NCBI RefSeq assembly: GCF_010119935.1
Contig: NZ_CP048209.1
Coordinates: 2,235,001-2,299,000, forward strand
Length of the DNA stretch: 64,000 bases
Source of the DNA: Paenibacillus lycopersici
GTDB taxonomy: Bacteria > Bacillota > Bacilli > Paenibacillales > Paenibacillaceae
Direction of reading: 5' to 3'
Translations under genes and position numbers: made by a program
The notes under the pieces: generated by a model
Databases searched by the model: none
Told to the model about the DNA's origin: nothing
Seen by the model: only the letters and a program-made list of their open reading frames with translations
Part shown: piece after piece, positions 1 through 10,868 of the stretch
Position numbering within the stretch: position 1 is the first letter of the stretch
Layout: every line of letters starts with the position of its first letter

Positions 1-2585
<2,585 letters not shown>

Positions 2586-2665
2586 ACATGCATGCTCTTC
2601 AGCTAATGAAAGACCTTCGCAAAGGTTCGTATCCAGTTTTCAGGGTGCAAGCTGCACGAACGAGT

Positions 2666-2692
2666 AAACCTCCCATTGGGAGGTTTTTTTAT
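2666..2692 (+). terminator. Rho-independent terminator of the rRNA operon
   Basis: AACCTCCC and GGGAGGTT form an 8-pair stem around a short ATT loop, followed by seven T. It begins about 80 bases after the 23S end with no 5S gene between. Confidence 0.9.
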
Positions 2693-2696
2693 TTGC

Positions 2697-2741
2697 GGGC
2701 TGACCAACGTCTGAAGGTGACGAACGGGCAGCCCTTTTTTT
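2697..2741 (+). terminator. Second terminator after the rRNA operon
   Basis: GGGCTG at 2697 pairs with CAGCCC at 2729, followed by seven T. Tandem terminators are common after rRNA operons. The loop is long, so this hairpin is weaker than the first. Confidence 0.55.
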
Positions 2742-2850
2742 GCGGCCGATTACAGAAACAAGTGCATGCCAGGCGCATCCGCGGCTCTGTCCTGGAATCC
2801 GATGATAATGAAAAAGACAACATCGGAATATGCAGGATAAGAATGCGATA

Positions 2851-2879
2851 TTTACAAGCTCGTGACCGGATACTATAAT
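2851..2879 (+). promoter_or_regulatory. Sigma-A promoter for the 2956 operon
   Basis: TTTACA at 2851, a 17-base spacer and a perfect TATAAT at 2874 make a near-consensus vegetative promoter, 77 bases before the start codon at 2956. Confidence 0.75.
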
Positions 2880-2907
2880 CAGGATCATAAAATGCATTCT
2901 TACAATG

Positions 2908-2928
2908 TTACAAAAATTCGTTTTGTAA
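2908..2928 (+). promoter_or_regulatory. Inverted repeat, probable operator
   Basis: TTACAAAA and TTTTGTAA form perfect 8-base arms around ATTCG, about 29 bases after the TATAAT box. The position fits a repressor roadblock. The half-site TTACAA/TTGTAA also occurs at 6331-6351 beside the LacI gene, which suggests but does not prove a shared regulator. Confidence 0.5.
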
Positions 2929-2955
2929 ACTTGATGTGGAGGGCGGGCCAACGAC

Positions 2956-4047
2956 ATGGCGATCAAACGGTTCAACGTAGGCATTATCGGGCTGGGCGAA
3001 GTGGCGCAGGTCGTGCATTTGCCGGTGCTTCAATCGCTGCCTGAGCTGTATCGCGTTGCGGCCTTATGCGATATTTCACCGAAACTGGTACAGCATCTTG
3101 GTGCTCAATATGGCGTGGACAAGCTGTATACCGATTTCAACGAGCTTGTGAAGCAGGCGGACCTGGACATTGTCTTCGTATTGAACAGCGACGAGTATCA
3201 TGCCGAATGCGCCATTCAAGCGGCGAACATGAAGAAGCATGTATTCATCGAGAAGCCGATGTGCCTGACCGCCGCCGAGGCGGATGCGATCATCGAAGCG
3301 CGGGACCGCAACGGCGTCCAAATCATGATCGGCTACATGCGCCGTTATGCGGCGTCGTTCGTTGAGGCGGTCAAGGAAATCGGCGGCTTGGACCATATCA
3401 CCTATGCGCGGGTGAGAGATATTATCGGGCAGAATCATTTCTTCATCCAACCTACGAGCCGCACGGTGTCGTTCGGCGATATACCGGAGGCGGCGAAGAA
3501 GGATCGCGGCGAACGCGCGGAACGCCTCGGCAGAGAGGCGACCGGGCTTCAGCCGGACAACCGGTTGTTCGGCTTTTACCGGCTGCTTGCAGGGCTGGGA
3601 AGCCATGACCTGTCGGCCATGCGCGAAGCGATCGGCATGCCGAAGGCGGTGTTGGCCGCGAAGGTATCGGCGCACAGCGACAGCGTCTTTTTGAATGCGA
3701 TTTTCGATTACGGCACGTTCTCGGTGACGTACGAAATGGGCATGGATCAGCAAGGACGATTCGACGCGCACGTGGAGGTGTACGCAAGCCGCAAGTCCGT
3801 GAAAGTGCAGTACGACACGCCGTACATCCGTCATCTGCCGACGAAGCTGTTCGTCAACGAGACCGAAGGCGAAACGTACAAGGAATCGGTCATTCGCCCG
3901 ACCTATACGGATTCGTACACGCTGGAATTGAAGTGTCTCCATGAAGCGGTCACGCTGGGCGTTGCGCCAAAGACGACGCCGGAGGATTCGAAGGAAGATC
4001 TGGTGTTGTTCCAAATGATTATGGACGCGCTGAAGGCGAATGCATGA
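2956..4047 (+). CDS. Gfo/Idh/MocA family oxidoreductase
   Basis: The 363-residue product is a predicted cytoplasmic NAD(P)-dependent dehydrogenase acting on a sugar, inositol or related polyol; the substrate is not readable from sequence. The N-terminal Rossmann domain starts with GIIGLGEV (residues 9-16). The family signature EKP is at residues 99-101, with the catalytic-type Lys100, and a GSHDL segment puts a candidate catalytic His at 217. GGAGGGCGG before the ATG supports this start. It overlaps nothing upstream and is followed at once by a PhyH-family dioxygenase, so the two probably form a two-gene operon under the promoter at 2851. Length is normal for the family. Confidence 0.9.
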   Translation: MAIKRFNVGIIGLGEVAQVVHLPVLQSLPELYRVAALCDISPKLVQHLGAQYGVDKLYTDFNELVKQADLDIVFVLNSDEYHAECAIQAANMKKHVFIEKPMCLTAAEADAIIEARDRNGVQIMIGYMRRYAASFVEAVKEIGGLDHITYARVRDIIGQNHFFIQPTSRTVSFGDIPEAAKKDRGERAERLGREATGLQPDNRLFGFYRLLAGLGSHDLSAMREAIGMPKAVLAAKVSAHSDSVFLNAIFDYGTFSVTYEMGMDQQGRFDAHVEVYASRKSVKVQYDTPYIRHLPTKLFVNETEGETYKESVIRPTYTDSYTLELKCLHEAVTLGVAPKTTPEDSKEDLVLFQMIMDALKANA

Positions 4048-4106
4048 AACGGTTCGACGCGAACGCATCATCATCGCTATCATCCCAATTTCAAGGAGTG
4101 TTCGAC

Positions 4107-5066
4107 ATGCCAAAAGTATTGACGGAAGAACAAGTGCAGCATTTTATCGACAAAGGCTGGGTCAAGCTGGAGAATGCGTATCCCCGCGAAGCGGCGTTGA
4201 ACGTGCAGGAGTTTCTGTGGGGCGAGCTGGCCAAGAAAGGCATCCTAAAGGACGATTCCAGCACATGGACGGAGCCGGTCGTACGGCTCGGCAACTATGT
4301 TCATCCGGTTATGGACGGGCTGAACTCGGAGCGGCTAACGAACGCGATCGAGGATTTGATCGGCGAAGGCCGCTGGGAAAGCGGCAAAGACATGACGGGC
4401 GTCATGTGGGGCGGGTACATCATTAACTTCGGTCCGGAAGTTCCTGGCGGCTGGCATTATGACGGCAGTCATTTCCGGCACTACCTGGACAGCTGGGAAC
4501 AAGGCTTGCTGCTCGTCTGCCTGTTCTCGAGCGTGAAGAAGGGCGGCTCCGGCACGCTGGTGGCCGAAGGCTCGCATAATATCGTCGCGAACATGCTGGC
4601 GCAGCATCCGGAAGGCATGGGGCTTGGCGAAGCGATCCGCGAGTGCAACAAGCATCCATGGCTCGCGGAGCTGGTCGGCCGCAACAAGCCGGCTTCCGAC
4701 GACATCTACGCCGACGCGCCGACGCAAGAGAAGCAATCGAAGAAGGAGCATCTGGCGAAATTCATGAACGAGACGTACGAAGATCCGGAAGGCTTCTCGC
4801 TCCGCGTCGTCGAAACGACGGGCGAGCCTGGCGACATGGTGCTCTGCCATCCGTTCCTGTACCATGCGCCGTCGGATAACGAGCTTGGCGTTCCGCGCTT
4901 CATGTGCAACCGGGTATCCCCGACACGGGAGCGTATGCAGCTCAACCGTGAGAATCCTGCCGATTATTCGGTTGTGGAACGAATGATTCGCACGTCGCTG
5001 GGGTTGAAAGACGGCGAGCTGTGCACGTGGGAACGCCAGGAAGCCAAGCAGGCGGAAGCAAAATAA
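4107..5066 (+). CDS. Phytanoyl-CoA dioxygenase (PhyH) family protein
   Basis: The 319-residue product belongs to the Fe(II)/2-oxoglutarate-dependent PhyH superfamily (double-stranded beta helix). The facial-triad motif HxD is visible as WHYD, His117 and Asp119. A later HAPSDN and an Arg in RFMCNR are candidates for the distal His and the 2-oxoglutarate contact. An in-frame ATG exists at 4044, but AAGGAG at 4093 points to 4107. The 4-base overlap of the longer frame with the upstream dehydrogenase, and the adjacency, suggest co-transcription. The substrate is unknown; proteins of this type next to sugar dehydrogenases may hydroxylate small metabolites rather than acyl-CoA. A second homologue lies at 59659. 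Confidence 0.85.
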   Translation: MPKVLTEEQVQHFIDKGWVKLENAYPREAALNVQEFLWGELAKKGILKDDSSTWTEPVVRLGNYVHPVMDGLNSERLTNAIEDLIGEGRWESGKDMTGVMWGGYIINFGPEVPGGWHYDGSHFRHYLDSWEQGLLLVCLFSSVKKGGSGTLVAEGSHNIVANMLAQHPEGMGLGEAIRECNKHPWLAELVGRNKPASDDIYADAPTQEKQSKKEHLAKFMNETYEDPEGFSLRVVETTGEPGDMVLCHPFLYHAPSDNELGVPRFMCNRVSPTRERMQLNRENPADYSVVERMIRTSLGLKDGELCTWERQEAKQAEAK

Positions 5067-5090
5067 GCGTGATTATCGCTAACAGGACAG

Positions 5091-5131
5091 AGGCTGGCGG
5101 AATCGTCCAAGGGGACGTTTCGCCAGCCTTT
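5091..5131 (+). terminator. Terminator hairpin after the PhyH gene
   Basis: AGGCTGGCG at 5091 pairs with CGCCAGCCT near 5121, with a nested GTCC/GGAC stem. The following T run is short. It sits between convergent genes and may serve both strands. Confidence 0.65.
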
Positions 5132-5196
5132 GCGATCCGTATCAACGCGCATTGCGCATAGCGCGCGTTCACGCCGGCGCCGCCCAATCTTACTCG

Positions 5197-6261
5197 CTAA
5201 GCCTGTGAATCCGGCAAGGGCGTGCTCTCGCCGAAGACGACGGACGTCGTCAGACGGATCGTCTCGAAAGGCCGGTTCGGCTTGTTCACCCGCTGCAGCA
5301 GCTGCTCCGCGGCGCGAAGCCCGAGCTGCAGCTCGTCGTAAGCGACGGTCGTCAGCGTGAAGCCGAGGAACGAGGCCTCGCCGATGTGGTCGAACCCGGA
5401 GACCGCGAGGTCGGCGGGAACGGATTTGCCGATTTCGTTGGCATACCGAATGACGTGGAGCGCGACTTTGTCGTTCATGCAGACGAAAGCATTCGGGAGC
5501 TTCGGCATTTCCTTCAACGCTCTGGCAAGAGTATCGTACTGCTGATAGCCGTCAGGGCTTGGCGCAAGAATGCAGTACGCCGGATCGACGCGAACGCCGG
5601 CGTGATCATGCGCCCGTTGAAAGCCATACCACCGCTCCATGAAGCTTCGGCACGAATGAATGTCTCCGATAAAGCCGATTTTCGCATAGCCTGCGTCGAG
5701 GAGGCGGCGCGTGATGCGGTAAATGCTGTCCTCGTTCTCCATGAAAACGACATCCGCCTGCAAGCCGGAGAGCGATATCCGGGGATTGATATTGATGAAC
5801 GCCTTCGGTACCGGCAGCTCCATGAGCTTCTCGGTATACGGCTTGGCGATGCTTCCCGCAACGATGAAGCCGTCGATATCGTTGTTCGTCAGCAGGGCCG
5901 GGAGCGCGAGGGAATCGATGTCTTCGTTTTTGATAAAGCTGATTTTCATTTCGTACCCGCTGCCGCTCAGAATCTGTTCGACGCCGCTCATGACATTCAT
6001 CCAGAAGCCCATGCCGTGATGAAGCTGATGTTTGGTAATGTAGGCAATGCTTCTCGTCTTGGCGGGGGCTTCCGGCGGCTGACCCGAAACGGATGTCTTG
6101 ATCTTCTTGTAGCCCATCGCGATGGCTTGCTCGATGACTTTGCGTTTCGTCTCGCTCGTTATGCTGGGATGATCGTTGAGCGCTTTGGACACCGTGTTCC
6201 GGGATAAGCCAAGGACGCGCGAAATATCGCTGGTCGTGATCTTCTTCGGCAAAGGTATCAT
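5197..6261 (-). CDS. LacI family transcriptional regulator
   Basis: The 354-residue product has the N-terminal LacI helix-turn-helix (residues 9-30, with SDISRVLGLSRNTVSKALN) followed by a periplasmic-binding-protein-like effector domain. It should be a dimeric sugar-responsive repressor. The annotated ATG has GGA directly against it, with no spacing. AAAGGA stands 9 bases before an in-frame TTG (6252), so translation may start there, three residues later. It lies downstream of and convergent with the 2956-5066 operon and divergent from the AraC-type gene at 6625. Its own promoter reads TTGACA-16-TACAAT on the minus strand (6318-6291). Confidence 0.92.
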   Translation of the reverse strand: MIPLPKKITTSDISRVLGLSRNTVSKALNDHPSITSETKRKVIEQAIAMGYKKIKTSVSGQPPEAPAKTRSIAYITKHQLHHGMGFWMNVMSGVEQILSGSGYEMKISFIKNEDIDSLALPALLTNNDIDGFIVAGSIAKPYTEKLMELPVPKAFININPRISLSGLQADVVFMENEDSIYRITRRLLDAGYAKIGFIGDIHSCRSFMERWYGFQRAHDHAGVRVDPAYCILAPSPDGYQQYDTLARALKEMPKLPNAFVCMNDKVALHVIRYANEIGKSVPADLAVSGFDHIGEASFLGFTLTTVAYDELQLGLRAAEQLLQRVNKPNRPFETIRLTTSVVFGESTPLPDSQA

Positions 6262-6290
6262 TCCTTTAGGCGGTTAACGTTCTTACTATA

Positions 6291-6318
6291 ATTGTAGAGC
6301 CGGCGGACGGTTTGTCAA
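6291..6318 (-). promoter_or_regulatory. Promoter of the LacI gene
   Basis: On the minus strand TTGACA (6318-6313), a 16-base spacer and TACAAT (6296-6291) lie about 30 bases before the start codon. Confidence 0.6.
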
Positions 6319-6330
6319 TAAATGCGCGAA

Positions 6331-6351
6331 TTGTAATCTTACACTTTACAA
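6331..6351. promoter_or_regulatory. Inverted repeat TTGTAA-N8-TTTACAA
   Basis: A 6-7 base inverted repeat upstream of the LacI promoter. It uses the half-site seen at 2908-2928 but in the opposite arm order. It could be an autoregulatory site. Confidence 0.35.
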
Positions 6352-6403
6352 AGAGGCTGCAGGCGAAGGTGAGCTCATTACCGGCTGCGGCCGCAAAATT
6401 ACC

Positions 6404-6431
6404 GCATTATGAAAGCGCTTCATCATAATGC
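6404..6431. promoter_or_regulatory. Long near-perfect palindrome, LacI-type operator
   Basis: GCATTATGA (6404) and TCATAATGC (6423) are exact 9-base arms enclosing AAGCGCTT plus CA. The AAGCGCTT core is typical of LacI/CcpA-class operators. It lies between the divergent LacI and AraC-type genes, 194 bases before the latter's start. Confidence 0.55.
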
Positions 6432-6624
6432 CGGGATATCGGGCTCAGTTATGTCCCCCCTATGCTCGAAGTGAGCGACATCGAATGCGCGGCGATGGGA
6501 ATTATCGGAGAACAGGCACGGGGACGACATGCAAGCTTCGCCTCCCCATGAGCCGAGGTTCTGGCAAGGCTGGTCGTTCCGCTGACGCGGAACTGCTCGC
6601 CAATGCATCCAAGGAGGAGTCGCT

Positions 6625-7071
6625 ATGGATAAAGAGAAGCTGGACGACGTGCTGGAGCGGATCGCCGATCGCGTCAAGCTGGACTGCCGGGGGCGGAACG
6701 ACTTCGTGCCCAACGACGAGAACGCAAGCGGCAAACGGTATTCCGAAGAGGTCGTGTCGGCGATTCAGAATGCAGTCCGATACATGAACGACCATCTGTT
6801 CGATGGCATCCACCAGGAGGAGGTCGCCAAAGCGGTCTGCATGAGCAGGGGCTACTTCAGCGTGTGCTTCAAGGATATCGCCGGCAGGCCCTTCAGCGAT
6901 TACTTGCGCGACCTGAAGATCGCCGCCGCCGAATCGCTGCTGCGCAATACGAGCAAGCCGGTCTACGTCATCGCCGACCAGCTCGGCTTTCAGGACGAGA
7001 AATATTTCAGCAAGCTGTTCCGCGAACAGAACGGCATGACGCCCACGGAGTTCCGGGAAAGGAACCGGTAG
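6625..7071 (+). CDS. Short AraC family DNA-binding protein
   Basis: The 148-residue product is little more than an AraC DNA-binding domain. After about 45 variable residues come the two helix-turn-helix units (HQEEVAKAVCMSRGYFSVCF near residues 71-90, and VIADQLGFQDEKYFSKLFRE near 116-135). It lacks the usual effector-binding cupin domain, since full AraC proteins are about 280 residues, so it may act constitutively or with a partner. AAGGAGG stands upstream of the ATG. A GH172 gene follows 157 bases downstream on the same strand and is a plausible target. Confidence 0.85.
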   Translation: MDKEKLDDVLERIADRVKLDCRGRNDFVPNDENASGKRYSEEVVSAIQNAVRYMNDHLFDGIHQEEVAKAVCMSRGYFSVCFKDIAGRPFSDYLRDLKIAAAESLLRNTSKPVYVIADQLGFQDEKYFSKLFREQNGMTPTEFRERNR

Positions 7072-7228
7072 CCCGGCAAGGCAGCGCTTCGGCGGAATTA
7101 AGCCCGGTTCGGTCAATGAACAGCAGGATAGGCGGGCGCCGATCCAGAAGTAGGTACGAGCATCCGATTCGTCCATGGGACATGCGCGGATGCCCGTTGC
7201 GCAGTTTATCAAGAGGAGGCAGCTCACG

Positions 7229-8338
7229 ATGCTATACGACTTGAAACAAGCGAAGAGCCGGGCGTTCACCGCGGAGAACAAAACCGGCGCCGCCGGAAGC
7301 GGCGGACAATCGAACCGCGGCCGCAAAGGCTCGCCCTGTCTGGAAGGGTTCCGCAAAGGCGAAACCGTCGAATTGCTCCGCTGCGACGGTCCGGGCGTCA
7401 TCCGCCATATCTGGATGACGATTCCGCCGGGCAACGTCGATCATATGCGGAACGTCATTCTGCGCATGTACTGGGACGATCAGACGCATCCGAGCGTGGA
7501 GGCGCCGATCGGCGATTTCTTCGGCATCGCGCACGGACGGCAGAAGACGATGCTGTCGGACTGCGTCACGATGCAGGCGGGCAAAGGCTTGAACTGCTGG
7601 ATCCCGATGCCGTTCCGCAAAAACGCGGTCGTGACGGTCGAGAACGATTCCGATTCCGACGTGCGGCTGCTGTTCTATCAGATCGACGCGACGATCGGCG
7701 ACGAGCTGGACGTTTCGGCGGGCTATTTTCACGCGCGATTCCGGCGCAGCAACCCTTGTCCGATGCACGAGGATTTCGTCATCGCGGACGGCATCGAAGG
7801 GAAAGGCGTCTACCTCGGCACGACGCTCGGCGTACGCAGCCTGGAGAACGATTCCTGGTGGGGCGAAGGGGAAGTGAAGTTCTATATCGACGGCGACGGC
7901 GAGTACCCGACGATATGCGGAACGGGCGCCGAGGATTACATGGGCTCGGCCTGGGGGCTGGAGGAAGTGCTGACGCCGTACCAGGGTGCGCCGCTCGTGG
8001 ACGGCAAGCTGGGCTTGTATTCGATCTACCGTTTCCATGTGCGCGATCCGATTTATTTCGAGCGGAGCCTGAAGGTTACGGTGCAGCAGATGGGTTACGG
8101 GAATAAGGAACAAGCGCGCCGGCATTACGGCGACGGGCAGTTCGTCCATTATCGCGCGGCGGGCAGCACGGACGAGGCGGAAGATTGCTACTTCGAGCGC
8201 AGCGACGACTACTGCGCCGTCGCCTACTGGTATCAGACGCTGCCGACGGTTCCGTTCGGCCGGTTTCCGGATCGTTCGGAGCGCAGCGCGGATCTGAAGC
8301 CGAGCGACGCCGAAGGACCGAAACGCACCGATAGGTAA
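7229..8338 (+). CDS. Glycoside hydrolase family 172 (DUF2961) protein
   Basis: The 369-residue product matches the DUF2961 family, now GH172, whose characterised members release furanosides such as alpha-D-fructofuranose or arabinofuranose. The family hallmark GAEDYMGSAWG is present, with Glu235 in the position of an active-site acid. No signal peptide is visible, so it should act on imported oligosaccharide in the cytoplasm. The frame is open back to 7175, but AAGAGGAGG at 7211 selects the ATG at 7229. The short AraC-type gene upstream may control it. The substrate cannot be named from sequence. Confidence 0.85.
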   Translation: MLYDLKQAKSRAFTAENKTGAAGSGGQSNRGRKGSPCLEGFRKGETVELLRCDGPGVIRHIWMTIPPGNVDHMRNVILRMYWDDQTHPSVEAPIGDFFGIAHGRQKTMLSDCVTMQAGKGLNCWIPMPFRKNAVVTVENDSDSDVRLLFYQIDATIGDELDVSAGYFHARFRRSNPCPMHEDFVIADGIEGKGVYLGTTLGVRSLENDSWWGEGEVKFYIDGDGEYPTICGTGAEDYMGSAWGLEEVLTPYQGAPLVDGKLGLYSIYRFHVRDPIYFERSLKVTVQQMGYGNKEQARRHYGDGQFVHYRAAGSTDEAEDCYFERSDDYCAVAYWYQTLPTVPFGRFPDRSERSADLKPSDAEGPKRTDR

Positions 8339-8452
8339 CAGATGAAATTTATCCCCTTTCGATCGACGGCGCTTGTTATGTTCATGGTATGATGGACACA
8401 GCGCCGCCTTCCGAAAGGGGTTTTTCGTGCGGGAAGCGGCCGGGAGCGAAGT

Positions 8453-8497
8453 AGCAATCGGGAGAGAAGCAATCAGGAGAGCAGCAATCAGGAGGAG
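8453..8497 (+). repeat. Three tandem 15-base units carrying the ribosome binding site
   Basis: Near-identical units read AGCAATCGGGAGAGA, AGCAATCAGGAGAGC and AGCAATCAGGAGGAG. Each has a GGAG core; the last provides the AGGAGG used by the gene at 8506. Confidence 0.75.
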
Positions 8498-8505
8498 AAG
8501 AGCGG

Positions 8506-9462
8506 ATGTCGCAAATTAACGAAATGAAGGACGGCGACGAATTCGTCGGCTTCTATCTGATCAAGGAGAGCGAAGTCAAGCAGACGAATACGACGCCGCC
8601 GAAAGACTTTATGAATATTACGCTGTCCGATGCCAGCGGGCAGGTGCCGGCGAAGCTATGGGACGCGACCGAGAGCGACAAGGAGCTGTTCAAGGCGCTG
8701 TCGCTTGTGAAGGTGCAGGGAATCGTGCAGCTGTACCGCGAGAAGCTGCAGGTGAAGATCAACCGGATTCGGAAAGCGAACGCGGCCGACGGCGTCGAGT
8801 TGACGGATTTCGTTCGCGCGGCGCCGGCCGAGCCGGAGACGCTCGTGGCCCGTATTCGGGCGGCGGCGGCCGAAATCGCCGACGCGGAAGTTCGGACGAT
8901 CGTCGCGTACTGCCTGGACAAGGCGGGGGACCGGCTGCTGCATTCGCCGGCGGCGAAATCGCATCATCATGCTTATTACGCGGGCTTAGCCTATCATATC
9001 GTCCGCATGCTGGAGCTGGGCGATTTCATCTGCGCGCAGCGGCCGTTCCTGAACGCGGACCTGGTGAAAGCGGGGATTATTCTGCACGATATCGCGAAGC
9101 CCGAGGAAATGGTGTCCGAGCTCGGCATCGTATCGGATTACAGCAACGCCGGGAAGCTGATCGGCCATATCTCGCTGGCGTCGCTCTGGATTGCGGAAGC
9201 GGCGTTCAAGTCCGGGATCGATCCGGATTCGGAGCGCGTCATGGCGCTGCAGCATCTCGTGCTGTCGCATCATAATTTGGGCGAATGGGGCAGCCCCGTC
9301 CAGCCGCAAATCGCGGAGGCGGTCGCGCTGCACTATATCGATTCCCTCGACGCGAAGCTGCAGATGATCGAGGACGCGCTGGAATCGACGGCGAGCCGCG
9401 AGGACTGGACGCCGCAAATCAGGGGCCTGGAGAACAAGGCGTTCTATCGGATGAAGCTGTAG
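8506..9462 (+). CDS. yhaM: 3'-5' exoribonuclease YhaM family protein
   Basis: The 318-residue product has the YhaM layout: an N-terminal OB-fold nucleic-acid-binding domain (about residues 10-90) and an HD hydrolase domain. His153-155 and the LHDIAKP motif with His194 and Asp195 are the expected metal ligands. B. subtilis YhaM (about 314 residues) is a 3'-5' exoribonuclease and DNase, so the length fits. An AGGAGG-rich tandem repeat immediately upstream gives a strong ribosome binding site. It appears to be a single-gene unit among carbohydrate genes. Confidence 0.85.
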   Translation: MSQINEMKDGDEFVGFYLIKESEVKQTNTTPPKDFMNITLSDASGQVPAKLWDATESDKELFKALSLVKVQGIVQLYREKLQVKINRIRKANAADGVELTDFVRAAPAEPETLVARIRAAAAEIADAEVRTIVAYCLDKAGDRLLHSPAAKSHHHAYYAGLAYHIVRMLELGDFICAQRPFLNADLVKAGIILHDIAKPEEMVSELGIVSDYSNAGKLIGHISLASLWIAEAAFKSGIDPDSERVMALQHLVLSHHNLGEWGSPVQPQIAEAVALHYIDSLDAKLQMIEDALESTASREDWTPQIRGLENKAFYRMKL

Positions 9463-9534
9463 GCTGGCGGACTTCGGCCGGCGCACGCCGTATGCCATTT
9501 GACGCAGGCTCGGCCTGCACGGCCTTGCCCGCCA

Positions 9535-9563
9535 TTGCCCCGAAGCGGGGCACAGGGTACAAT
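9535..9563 (+). promoter_or_regulatory. Promoter for the 9590 gene
   Basis: TTGCCC at 9535, a 17-base spacer and TACAAT at 9558 lie 27 bases before the start codon. Confidence 0.5.
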
Positions 9564-9589
9564 GGATTCCGACGAAAGGGGTAAGAGCG

Positions 9590-10576
9590 ATGTTACGATT
9601 CGGCATTATCGGAAGCAATTTTATTACGGACCAATTCATTGCGGCGGCGCGCGAGGCGGAAGGGGCGGTCATCTCGGCCCTGTACTCGCGGACCGCGGAG
9701 CGGGCGGCGGAATTCGCCGCGAAACACGGCATTCCGCTGACGTTTACGGATATCGGCGAGATGCTGGCGAGCGGCGAGGTGGATGCCGTCTATATCGCAT
9801 CGCCGACGTCCTTCCACGCGGAGCAGGCGATCCAATGCATGCGCGCCGGCAAGCATGTGCTGTGCGAGAAGCCGGCGGCATCCAATGCGCGCGAATTGCA
9901 GCGGATGGTCGAGACGGCCAAGGAGCATGGCGTCGTGCTCATGGAAGCGATGAAGAGCTCGTTCATGCCGGGCTTCCAGGCGATTCGGAAGCTGCTGCCG
10001 TCGCTGGGCGCCATCCGGCGTTACTCGGCAAGCTACTGCCAGTACTCGTCGCGTTACGATGCCTTCCGCGCGGGCGAGGTGCTGAACGCGTTCAAGCCGG
10101 AATTTTCGAACGGCGCGCTTATGGATCTCGGCGTCTACTGCGTCTATCCGCTCATCCTATTGTTCGGGGCGCCCGAACGGATCGCCGCCAGCGGGACGAT
10201 GCTGTCTTCCGGCGTCGACGGTCAAGGCAGCATCATCGCCGGCTATAAGGGGATGGAAGCGGTCATCGCGTATTCCAAAATCTCGAATTCGTCGCAACCC
10301 GCCGAAATCCAAGGCGAAGAAGGGACGATGACGATCGACGCGATCAACCTGCCGCGCAAGATTACGGTTCGCTACCGGGACGGCCGGGCCGAAGACATAG
10401 ACGCGCCGGAGCGGGGACTGGTCATGAGCTATGAAGTGCAGGCCTTCCTGCACCTGGTCCGGAGCGGCCAGAGCGAGTCGCCGCTGAACTCGCACGCGAA
10501 TTCGCTCGCCGTCATGAACGTGCTGGATGAAGCAAGACGGCAGCAGGGGCTTGTTTTTCCGGCGGATTCGAAATAA
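9590..10576 (+). CDS. Gfo/Idh/MocA family oxidoreductase
   Basis: The 328-residue product starts with a Rossmann motif (FGIIGSNFITD) and has EKP at residues 93-95 with catalytic-type Lys94. It is shorter than most family members and resembles the small dihydrodiol- or sugar-dehydrogenase-like branch. GAAAGGGG before the ATG supports the start. It is a single-gene unit with its own promoter and a hairpin after the stop. It is one of six family members in this window. Substrate and direction of the reaction are unknown. Confidence 0.88.
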   Translation: MLRFGIIGSNFITDQFIAAAREAEGAVISALYSRTAERAAEFAAKHGIPLTFTDIGEMLASGEVDAVYIASPTSFHAEQAIQCMRAGKHVLCEKPAASNARELQRMVETAKEHGVVLMEAMKSSFMPGFQAIRKLLPSLGAIRRYSASYCQYSSRYDAFRAGEVLNAFKPEFSNGALMDLGVYCVYPLILLFGAPERIAASGTMLSSGVDGQGSIIAGYKGMEAVIAYSKISNSSQPAEIQGEEGTMTIDAINLPRKITVRYRDGRAEDIDAPERGLVMSYEVQAFLHLVRSGQSESPLNSHANSLAVMNVLDEARRQQGLVFPADSK

Positions 10577-10592
10577 GGCAAGCATGGACTAC

Positions 10593-10620
10593 GAGGCAGC
10601 CGGTATCTATCGGCTGCCTC
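10593..10620 (+). terminator. Hairpin after the 9590 gene
   Basis: GAGGCAGCCG and CGGCTGCCTC form a perfect 10-pair stem with an 8-base loop. The T tract is poor (GCTTGCGTT), so termination may be incomplete. Confidence 0.55.
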
Positions 10621-10666
10621 GCTTGCGTTCGGGGAGGCGGCCGTTAACGAAGGCGAGAACTAGCGC

Positions 10667-10797
10667 TTACGGCTCCATCCGACCGGCATAAATCAGATGC
10701 GGCTTATTGAAGATAAAGGAGAGCATCGCATGCAGCGATTGAAATCGTCTTCTTCGTAAGGCCCCAGAAACAATCTTTCCGTTTCGATTCGAACCAT
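10667..10797 (-). pseudogene. Relic of a GNAT acetyltransferase gene
   Basis: On the minus strand an ATG at 10797, preceded by GGGAGG, opens a frame encoding MVRIETERLFLGPYEEDDF, the classic start of a RimJ/RimL-type GNAT enzyme. The family pattern then continues only in another frame as FQSLHAMLSFIFN, and that frame stops at 10669. A frameshift plus loss of about 130 codons leaves only the N-terminus. The rest of the space to the AraC gene at 10869 shows no further recognisable piece. I infer a decayed gene. Confidence 0.6.
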
Positions 10798-10868
10798 CCC
10801 CGTTACGGCCTCCCGTCATCATTGCCAATGCCGTATTTGCGGCTTTCATACATGACCTGCAGCACGAG

